Assembly: GCF_023053635.1 (NCBI RefSeq)
Contig: NC_086176.1
Span: 73,914,536 to 73,978,535, forward strand
Length of the DNA stretch: 64,000 nt
Direction: 5' to 3'
Source of the DNA: Elgaria multicarinata webbii
Lineage: Eukaryota > Chordata > Lepidosauria > Squamata > Anguidae
Under the pieces are notes generated by a model that ran no database searches, was not told the DNA's origin, and saw only the letters and a list, made by a program, of their open reading frames with translations. The position numbers were made by a program, and so were the translations under genes. Below are positions 1-10,559 of the stretch, piece by piece (position 1 is the first letter of the stretch; every line of letters begins with the position of its first letter).

Positions 1-620
1 ACAGGCATGTAGATTGGTCCGCCGCTTTTCCCGGCGACTGTAATTACTCCCGAGTTGCTGGGAAAAGCGGCGGACAGGGCACAGCACTCTGCAGGAGCGC
101 TGGGCCCATCACGGCAGGGTGGGGAGATGGGAGGGAGATCGCGGCCAGGGGGGGAGGAAATTGGGGGTGTGGGGGGGGAATCGGCAATCACAGGGGGGGA
201 ATCGGCGATCGTGGGAGGGGGAGATCAGAGATGGGGGGAGATGGGGGGGAAGATCGTAGCCGGAAGGAGATGAAGGGAAGATCGGAGCCAGGGGGACGGA
301 AATTGGAGCCGGGGGGGGGGGAATTAGAGCCAGGGAGGGAACGGGGAACCCTTTTTTAAAAAAACAAAAACAAAACAACCTTACTTTAATCGCTGGTGCG
401 CTCCTGCGCATCCGTCCCCTTTAAAACTAAACTAAAATGGTGGACGTGATGGGGCTTCCGTGCAGCCTGTCACGTCTGATGTGTGGAAAGGAGCGACAGC
501 CCACGCTACTTCTAGCGCAGGCTGGCCCCGCCTCCTGCACGGATTTGCAGGTAGGTCTAGCAAGGCCCCAAGTCTTGAACTCCCCAAACCAGAAGTGGAT
601 TAGCAAACCCTAGATTCAAA
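1..620. repeat. GC-rich structured repeat, truncated by the window edge
   Basis: Positions about 20-42 and 50-76 are an inverted repeat around a short loop (gtccgccgcttttcccgg against ctgggaaaagcggcggac). About 115-345 is a degenerate G-run tract on + with repeated GGGGGGAATCGG-like units. A CpG-rich stretch runs to about 560. The hairpin end and lack of splice-linked coding suggest a MITE-like element rather than a host promoter, but a SPATA9 upstream promoter cannot be excluded. Confidence 0.45.
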
Positions 621-1881
621 GAACTTTGCTTTCTCTATACCTTCATACTCATTTTTGTAAGTGAGCCTCCACCAGATGCACACACGTGTGTAGACGCACA
701 CATATGCACACTCTCCTATGCTGTGCCTACATAATATGTAGGCACAGTGACTCCCCATATCTCTCAGAGGAGGTGATTTACAGTTGTTTCAATTGGAAGA
801 GAAGTGTTAAAAAAAATCTACCTCTAAAGCTCAAGGTTGGAAATAGACATGTATCTCCTAACTCTAAATATCGAAAGCTGAAGGAAGTTCCCAAAATATG
901 TATCCTCCCCACCCCACCCCGGAAATATACTTGTTTCCCCCACCCCAGACTAGAAGTTTCAGAAAGCAGATTGGCTCAATGTTTCCCCTTATTCCTGAAC
1001 AATAATCAGTTCAGGAGGTGAAATTTCTAGTGCAGCCAGGAAGAGTTATCTTCAAAAACAAAACAAAACAAACGAACACAAACAGCTGTTCTGTTTGAGC
1101 ATATGAAACTGCCTGATACTAATTGAGTTCACACGATCACGGAGGGGGAAATAGGCCTTATTTCCCCACTGCGCATGCTGGGGGGATTTGCATAATTATC
1201 CTTACTGGTGCAGCTTGACGTATTGTGTGAACCTGGCCAAGGTGGCTTGTTGCATAGATAATAAACTACCCAGAACCCATGGGCTGTTTTATGGTCTATA
1301 AATCACTGCTCTATCTAGCCTACTATTGTTTACTCTGACAAGCAGCATCTCTTCAAGGTTTCAGGCAGGCGTATACTCAAGCACCTGCTACCCAAGATCC
1401 TTTTAGTTGGAGATGTCAGAGACTGAACATGGAAATTTCTGCATGCAAAGCATGTGCTCTACCTGTGAACAGTGGTGTTTCTGGGGTGGGTTTACCCTAG
1501 AACCAGTGAGTCCGGATGGAATCTAGAGAGAAAAGGGAAGAGCCCAAAACAGAATTTTGTGGGATTGGACGTAGCTATAGCATGCTTTGGAATGTTATGG
1601 TTTCAACCTGACAGGATATGGTCGGAATGGATGGAGCCTGGCAGAATCTAGAGTTAACTGGCATTTCACATCCTAATAGTGGTTAAGCGATAGAATATGG
1701 TTTTGCCATTTAGACCAAATACATTCTGCCTGATCCTTGGTCTACTCCTTGGTCCTGCCACTGTAGATTTATTTGTTCATTTGACCCATCCCAACTCTTT
1801 CACAACTCAACAATGCTTACATATGAAGTCTAACTTTGAGGACAGGGGCTTTATTCTTTTAACAATTGTTTTTCAATTCAG
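621..1881. other. Upstream SPATA9 intron or flank
   Basis: Unique-looking AT-rich sequence plus a tRNA-derived SINE piece near 1335-1466. I searched for the expected SPATA9 first coding exon and saw no convincing candidate. Confidence 0.5.
1335..1466 (-). repeat. tRNA-derived SINE fragment
   Basis: On the minus strand this reads like the tRNA-like head of a common reptile SINE, with a box-B-like segment and the phrase agcacatgctttgcatgcag. The best-preserved part is near 1410-1466. It is degraded and truncated at both ends. Confidence 0.55.
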
Positions 1882-1970
1882 CCGAGATAATACAGAGAGC
1901 CTTCTTGGAAATTATAGATGAGATTAGGGATGAATTTCCAAACTTATTGAGACTGACAAGTTCAAACCAG
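1882..1970 (+). CDS. SPATA9: SPATA9 internal coding exon (first visible)
   Basis: Acceptor ttcaattcag, donor gtaatg. Two bases finish a codon from the upstream exon, then 29 codons beginning EIIQRAFLEIIDEIRDEF and ending SSNQ, phase 0. The acidic amphipathic stretch matches the family N-terminal region. Confidence 0.85.
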
Positions 1971-4900
1971 GTAATGTTTCTGAACCATTGTATTTCATTA
2001 TTTTAATGTTTGGCTTCTTTAGAAAGTGGCTTGCTAAAAATAAGTTGCAGCAAAGTTTCGGCTTAGTGTTTTAGTTATACACAATTTTTAAAAAAAAAAA
2101 ACAGGGAAGATGTTCAGCTCACTAGAAACATAGCACAATAAGATTTAAATAGTGATAGTGATAGTGGGATAGTGATAGATAGTGATAGATAGTGATAGAG
2201 ATGGTGGGAGTTGAGCATCTCACTACTTAGAGGAATCAAGGGCTTAGTTCTGATGGCAGAAGTTTATTCCTAGTTGGCCGTGGTACAGGGCCAGCCCTAT
2301 CATTAGAGGGATGCTGGGGGATGGACAGATAGCCGTGAGGTGTTGCAGAACAGAGTTGTGGGTACTGTGCAGCCTTCTCTTCCCCACAACCCAAGCTAGC
2401 TTGCTGCCTTCAGATGTGGTAGAGGATGCTGTCCCATCACCACTGCTGAAGTAAAATTCAGCTATCACTCTGGACAATTTCTATAGGCCAGGGGTGGGCA
2501 GAAAGTAGCTCTCCAGATGTTTTGGACTTCAACTCCCAGCATTTCTGATCATTGGCCATGCTGGCAGGAGCTTATGGAGTTGAAGTCCAACACATCTGGT
2601 GATCTTCCTTTGACCCACCTATGCTGTAGGTAGAAGGGGGGCATTTTATCCTTTGCTTCAGGCAGCAAGATATCTTGGGCCAGTCCTGCCAGGGTACACC
2701 AGTGCTGTAAAACTGCATTTTCATTTTCATCAGAGATTATGATAAATAATATATATGGTTTAATGTTATATATTTAATGTCACACACAGGAGAGGCAGTC
2801 CCTGAACTGCCCTAGCCCTGCTGGCTGCTATCCCGCTGCAGCAAATGGCACAACAGAAAAGCAGCTGGCACAGATCTCCATGGCAGCCACCTGCCCAATA
2901 TCTCACTCTGATAACACCTCAGAGCAAGGCATTGGGCAGGCAGGATCTCTATAAAGACCTCCTAGCCGCTTTTCTGATTTGGCAAATTAAAACAGCCCCT
3001 GAATAGGCCACATAGTCTTTGCTTATTTCCTCTTTCCCCTCCGGGCAGAACAGGAAGTAATGAGGGACAAAAGCAGGGGCGGAGAAAAGATGGTAAGGAA
3101 ACGCGATTTCCCATTGTGTGATTATGCTCTCACTCCTGCCTTTGACGGAGAAAACATATCAACCACTGAAAAGTGAATGATGGAGATTCAGGCTTTTGGG
3201 GAAGATTTACTGTGCAATCCTATAAGAATGCCCCATTAGCTCATTCAGTTCAATAGGACTTACTCAGAGGTAAGTGGGAATAGTGTTTGTTTGTTTGATC
3301 CAAGTCCTACTGAAATGAATGGGACTTGTTAGACTAACATTGGAATCTATCCAGGATTGCAGACTCAATACATGGATTCTGGTTTTGTCCTCTTATTAAA
3401 TAATTCTGGCAGGAAGTTATGGAAGTAGTAAAAGATTTACTGGATAAGATTAAAATTCCCCTTAAATGTAAAATGCTGCTTCATGGATATTTGAATGCTC
3501 ACATTTTGGAGGAGGATTTAGAAGTGATGACTACTTCACTTATGCTGCAATCCTATACACCCTTACCTGTGAGTAAGTCCCACTGAAGTGAGTTGGGCTT
3601 ACTTCTGAGTAGACATTAATAAGATTGCTCTGCTACTGCCACAAGACAAGTTTTAGCACTATCATGGAAATCCCCAAGAACTTTAAAATCAAGCTAGTAT
3701 GACTGAGTTTAGGCAGTAGCATTTTGACAAAGCTTACATCTAACAAGAAATTTAAAGACAGATGCTCTGCAGACAAGTGCATTGAAAGTTGGAGCTTAAG
3801 TATAAATCATTGGAACATGAAATGCCAAGAAAACATTAAACCATATATATTATTTATATGGATATACATTTGGATTATATAACTTATATTCCCTTTCATT
3901 TATATTTTATACTATTATATTTTGATTTAAAGACAAGATGATAGTATCTATTTACTCATAGATGTATCTGTATATTTGTATCTTCATATAATTAAAAAGA
4001 GTGTCTCCTTCTTAAATGAGTTCAGAAGCTGGATATAGTTGTTACAATCAACCATTTATTTAATAAAAATTTATCCTGCTTTTCAGTAGGCATTCATAGT
4101 GAAGCCATCTACTAGGAATGATTTTATTATTCAACTAAAAGTAACAGTTGGAGTTTTAAACAAAAGCATTGTTTTTCTAGAGTCAACATTACAATTATAA
4201 AGTAACTTTCTATCTCTAAAGCAGGTTTGGAATGTTGTTTAGTACCAAATGGAATTTTTCTTCTACAAATGTATTTCTCCAAATATGAGAGCGAGAATTT
4301 TGTTTCTTCTCTTCCCCACGCACATATTTAATAAAATGGAAGCTGAGATTGTCTTAATGCAGGGGTGGGCAGGTACAGACTTATGAGAGCTATTTGTGGG
4401 GGAGTTACTTGAATGCTGAGGTCTATCAACCAGAACCATGCACAAAGTGGTGACTTGGGAGTGGACTCAATTATCTATTTCCCCCTATGAACCATACATA
4501 TACTGGGATATACAAATCTACATGTGAGCTACCAGGGGTTAGGGATTCTAACACAACACTCTAAAAGACTTGGGGCTTCTTTAAATGAGTGACTTATAGC
4601 ATGCTCGTGACTAGCCACTCACAGAAGTTAGTGGGTCATTTTGACAATGTTGTGAGCCTCCTGTAAGTCTCCTGCTCCTTGCCTTGGTTATTCCATTTAA
4701 AAATAGACCTTCTTCTGAAATATGTCCAGATTTCCTGCTGTGTGCTGCCGAAGTTGTGCTACAAAATGCCCTGGAGAGGGTGCTGTCCCAACTGTGTGAG
4801 CTGGGAGGTTTTAAATTACAGTCCACATGGTCACTGCTCTCTTCCCCATGTAATTTCAGCTCATTTCAAATGCGGAAGAGAAGCAAGAAGCAGAGTGATG

Positions 4901-7900
4901 CTTAAAAAAAATAGCTAAATTTCCCATTAATCGAAAGGACTTCATAGTCAAAAGCAGTAAATTAGAACTCCTCCTTACAGATGAGGAACACTGAAGGTGT
5001 TTCCAGATGAGGCATTTATTCTCCCGTTCACACTTTTACAAGGGGTCCAGATAACATCATCTTCCATTCATAACTCTCCTGTGTTTTCCACTGCTTCTTC
5101 CATCTTTTTTCTTGCCACATTAAGGAGGAAAAGATGGAATAGCTTCACAATGCCTTCTAATTGGCAATGTTTCGAACTCTGCGAGCAACATCTTGCAGAA
5201 CAATAAGCACTTAGCACAACGCCAGCCATAGCAATGGGGTGTTTTTTCTTGCTCTCGTTAAAGTACTGGAGTCAGAATCCCTTGGAGAACTACTACCAAT
5301 CACCCACAGATCTACCAGTAGATCCTGACCTGCTGGCTTTCTCTGTTCTAATCCTAACACCTTTCACAGTCATTTTATTAATTTTGCTGTTTGTTCATTT
5401 CTGTTTCAGCAAAGCAATCACCCTGTGCAGGAATCTGGGTCCGTTATTGCAAGGGTGTTCTCTTCAACTCATGGAGCGATCATTATGAATGGACTAACTA
5501 AACTATCCCGGTCTTCAAAATCAATGGCTAAATTCTTGAAGCCACAAGTTGCTAAAAAAATTGCAGAGCTAAGTACAGTATCACATCGTCTTTTGAAAAA
5601 CCTGAACATTCCCAAACAACCTCTGTATGGAATGAAGGTAGGCAAGGAATTTGATTGACTGTACATCTCACATTTACTAAGAGAATTCTGTTACAAAGGC
5701 ATTAAAGCAGGGATGAAGAATGTTCCCCATCCCTGCATTAAAGATACTGGGTTGGATCCAGACTTAGGCGTTCTTCACACATGGCTTTTATTGTGCGCTC
5801 GTGATTGTTCACTCAAGGAAGTTTGCTGACATCGTCAATCCCATCGTGCCTATCCCATCATTTTTAAAGCTTTGTTCTGCCATTTTTTAATCTGCCGAAA
5901 ATGAAGTAATAAATATTAACCACCATCAAAGAGGTGATGTATTTCATGCGATATTGCAGCCTCATCTACTGGCTGTATAAATACAACATATGGAACTTTC
6001 CCACAAAGCAAATGGCCAAAAAAAATAAAGGGGGGGGGGAAAGCATGTATTGTGCTAATTGTAATCTTGCAAAGGCTCCAGAAAATGAAGCCCTGGTAAG
6101 GATGCTGGATTTTTGTTTCAATGTGGAGAAGCCTTCTGTCATAATTTCATAGCTTTTCCAGGTTGGGTTGAAAAAACCTCCTGCCTGAAGCCCTAGAGAG
6201 CTGCTGCCAGTCAGTGTCGACAATACTGGGCTAGATGGACCAATGGTCTAACTTGGTATAAAGCAGCTTCCTATGTAAGTTGGTGTACTCTATGTATGAC
6301 TAAGGGCTCATCTACACCAAGCAGGATATTCCACTATGAAAGCGGTATATAAAAGGCAGGAGCCACACAACTGCTTTATAGCGGTATTGAAGTGTGCTGA
6401 AGGATCTACACTACTATTTTATAGTGGTAAAGAAGTGCACTGACAACTGTTGTGGCCCATGACACATCTACCCCAAGCAGGTGGGAATCTACACTGATGT
6501 TATTCTAACGTTTTGAATGGGTTACTGTGACGTACAGCGTCACGTGACCCTGGGTCTCCAACGCTGTAAATGAGTTGTACTTACCGGTTCTATTTCTTAG
6601 TTGCAGCGCGGCTACAGATTCATGTGCCTCCTTCTACCGGTAATTTTCCTCTTCCTCTTCTCTGAGAGTAGCAGAGCTGCTGGGTTTGCTCCGCCCACTT
6701 CCTGTTCTCCTTCCTTCGCCCTGTTTGCTATCTTATCTGCTACAGCAGATAAATGACACCAGCGTTATACTGTGCAATCACTGACAATTGCATGCGAAGG
6801 ACTCAGAAGTTTTCCACCTTAGAATCTGCTTTTATTGTGAAGTACTCCCATGCATCCTGCCTTAATTGTGCTCCTTTTGCAAAAGATTCGCCCGAGCCGC
6901 TGCTGTGGGCTCAGGAGCAGGATTTTAAACAAATGCTTACATCTGTGTAAGCTTTATAGATAAAGACACCAAAATTGGCACAGTAATTCAAATACCAAAT
7001 TTTAATCGAATTGGGTCATCGGTTGATTTTCTATGATTTTTTTTTTAACATTTCCCCCCTCTTTGCAAAGGAGCTCTCAAAGGAGCGCTGTAGCTCCGTG
7101 CAAGAAAATAAACAAGGGTCTCTGCTCCCAGTCCAAAACTCGTGACCAGCGGGGCTTAAATGGTGTGTTTGAAATAATCTCAACAGCTGGGGCTGCTGCT
7201 AAAACTTTTCAACTTGGTCACCCATCAAGTTTTAACCCTGACCAGACCCAGACCATCTTAGCTTCAGCAAAGTGGCTGTCTCCTATGCATTCAGGCTATT
7301 CCCAGGGACTTATATTAAGATGTTTTGGGAGGGACTTTGTGTGTGCTTATGACTATTGCTGGCTAGGAACGAGGCAGGAAGTGGGCGGAGCAAACCAAGC
7401 AGCTCTGCTTACTCTCAGGGAAGTGGAAGAACGGAAAGGATTGAACAATGTGCCCTGAAGTACCGTTGCAGCTAAATGTAAGTAACGCTAGTGTGCCCCG
7501 TGATACAGAGAACCGATACAGAGAACCACGTTGGAAAGGGACACTAGCAATGTTATAAGACTAGTGTATATCCGGCCCAGGATATAACACTATGAAAGTG
7601 GTATGAAAGCAGTATATGGTATTCATCATGGGCCCCAACAGTTGTCAGTGCACTTCACTTCCACTATAAGCAGTAGTGTGGCTCCTGACTTTTATATACT
7701 GCTTTCATACCACTTTCATAGTGCAATATCTGCTTGGTGTAGATGAGCCCTGTGTCTGAATCCAGACTTACGTTTCAACAACTGAGCCTAGCATTTTTCC
7801 CCTCAATGGTGTCTGCAGTTTAAATGGAACCCGTTCATGAACTCTAGTCAGTTGGCAATGCCGCTGCAATCATTTTCTTCCTCTTTGCCTTCTGTTTCCC

Positions 7901-9218
7901 ATTGTCCCAGTTCTCCCTACTCCACTCAGCAGAATGCCTACAAAGAGCAGTGTTTACTCATCTATATTCACTGCAATTTCTGATTTAAAAGGAGGGAAAG
8001 TACACAAAGTAATAATATGCAAATGTACAGTGTCCTGGAGACTGCTGTTCTGGCCACTGAAAACCTATGCTCTGGATTTAGGGTCCTTGATAAAGCCCAA
8101 ATAATAATGTAACATCCCAAGAGTGGCAGGTATAAAATTAGAAATGGGGATTGCAATCACTTTCCTAAATGCTTATGTAGCCCAATTGTTTCTGATAGGA
8201 TGGAAAGGTGGGATCATAGTTCAGTGATGTGGGCTTTGCATGCAGAGTGTCCGCAGATCAATCCCTGCCTTCTCCAGGTGAAACGGAGAACGTCAGAGCA
8301 GAGATACACAGCAATGGGCCCGTTCAGAAGACATCTTAAACCATGGCTTTAATCATGGTGGTTAAGCCAGAAAGTCAGGCCGTGTTCAGGACACCTTAAA
8401 CCATGGCTTTAACCACGGTGAATAAGGCTTTTTGCTTTATTACCTTGGTTAAAGCCGTGGTTTAAAGTGTCTTCTGAACACAACCCAGCTTTCTGGCTTA
8501 ACCACCATGATTAAAGCCATGGTTTAAGGTGTCTTCTGAATGGGGCCAATGAGAGGACTGCAGAATGTTGTGTGTGTATGTGCATGAGTGTGCAGGCAGG
8601 CATGTACTATAATAAATGTGATCAGAGAGTAGGCCTGAGGTGAAGGGTGGGGAATTTAATCCTTTCCTCACCTGCTGCAGTCCTGAGGAAAATCCTTCTT
8701 CTGGAGCTAATATTTGCTTGTGGGGCAAATCCCCCATTGCTACCAATGGGTGATTTCTCCTCAGCGAAAGTATGAAATTCAGAGAAAAGATTTTCCACAG
8801 GACTACAGAAGGGGAGGAAAAAGTTAAATCCTCTGGCATTTCCCACTTCAGTCGTGATAATTATCACCCACCCACCCCTAGAAGTCGTGGGAGGAGATCC
8901 CACAGCCTAATTGTGTGCACATCATTATGCAGAGAGGAGAGAGGGAGGGAGGAAGGAAAGTGCCTTCTGCAAGTGATTATTTCAAAGCTGTGTGAATGGG
9001 GGGAAGGGGAAGCTCTCAGTTCAGACCCATGTTAATGGAGGGGGGTGAGGGAAGGGGGTAAAATGCCAAAACAGACAGAGAGATGGAGCAGGATTGGGGG
9101 GGGGGGGGGGCGGGAGGAAAGCCCTCCATAAGCGATCAGTTCAAATCTGTGTTAATGTGGGGGAGGGGGAGAAAGGGAGCAATGGGGTGGCATAAAGAGA
9201 GAGGATCAAGTGGCACAG

Positions 9219-9292
<74 letters not shown>

Positions 9293-9925
9293 GTGCATTA
9301 TGCTTTGGCTATGTCCACAACACACACCCCAAAAGATTTTCCTCATGGCTTTTCATAGACAGGCTCTTCACTTCAGAATAGACATTTACCATGCTAGGGT
9401 TGGATCATGGAACTGACCTCCGCACATGGAAGGTTTCTACACCCAATTTCTGGGGATCCCCACTTCCCCTTAAACTAAACCTCACTCATTCAGCAGGGTC
9501 TCCTGACTTTCTGGGTAGCGTTTTCTGGGATCTTGAGGGGCTGCTGTGGGAAGGAGGGGAAGAGAAGTCCATTTCTGCTATGGCAGTTGATCCAGCTTAA
9601 ATCTGGATCCAAATCCAAATGAAGTGGATTTCTGCTGCCCCTTATGCCTGGAACGCTCTTCCAGAACATTTGAGAACTACAAGTTCAACCGCAGCTTTTA
9701 AAGCTCAGCTAAAAACTTTTCTTTTTCCTAAAGCTTTTAAAACTTTTAAAACTTGATTTTGTTCTGACTTTATACTGTTAGTTTTACCCTACCCAGTGCC
9801 TGTTTGCATTCTCTTCCCCTCCTTATTGTTTTATTATGATTTTATCAGAATGTAAGCCTATGCGGCAGGGTCTTGCTATTTACTGTTTTACTCTGTACAG
9901 CACCATGTACATTGATGGTGCTATA

Positions 9926-9969
<44 letters not shown>

Positions 9970-10525
9970 AATAATAAGTGAGGTGGGTGACTATTTCCAT
10001 TGTTGCAACCCAGTTGTGGAATGCCCTCCCCAGAGAGCCTTCCTTGGTGCCTAAATTGTAGTCTTTTGGCTCCAGGCATTTTAGTCTTTCAGTTTCTGTT
10101 GTTTTAAAATCTGTTACAGTATTTAAATCTTTACATTGTTACTGATGTTTATTTTGGTTTTATACTGTAGTTTTATACTTTTATATCATGTTGTATTTTA
10201 TGGTTTTAATCATTGTGAACAGCCCAGAGAGCTTTGCTGATTGAGCAGTACAGAAATGAAATAAATAAGCCCATGGATTGGCCAATGGTCTGACTCAGAA
10301 TAAGGCAGATTCTGATGGGCCTACAGTCAGGCCCTTTCTACACCTTCCAGCCTTCCGGGAGGGAGTGGGGAGGATCTTTCGATATTCTGCTCACAAGATC
10401 CTCCCCCTGTATTCACACAGAGTGCACGACATCCCAGGAGGAAGGAGGGATGTCGTGCCCGCCATTAAAATAAATAAATAGGGGAGATGAGCGCAATTGC
10501 ACTCCCAACAAAAACATGTTGTTTC

Positions 10526-10559
<34 letters not shown>

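Larger units (their letters stand above)
1971..5409 (+). other. SPATA9: SPATA9 intron
   Basis: Contains a poly-A stretch near 2089-2101, a GATA-rich simple repeat at about 2150-2210, palindromic hAT-like MITEs, and several short palindromic MITE copies between 3211 and 3629. The rest, especially 3640-5400, shows no feature I can support. Confidence 0.6.

Noticed and set aside
109-411. Pro-rich minus-strand frame in the G-run tract
   Set aside because: Proline and serine runs are the complement of G runs. There is no initiation or splice context.
686-1021. 111-codon frame as a SPATA9 first exon
   Set aside because: It has no similarity to the SPATA9 N-terminus, no suitable phase-1 donor, and it is low complexity.
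7033-7458. 141-codon frame as a possible transposase
   Set aside because: It spans the foldback element's inner arm and lacks any catalytic motif I can identify.
9083-9416. Lys/Glu/Arg repeat proteins
   Set aside because: These are translations of a GAAA microsatellite.
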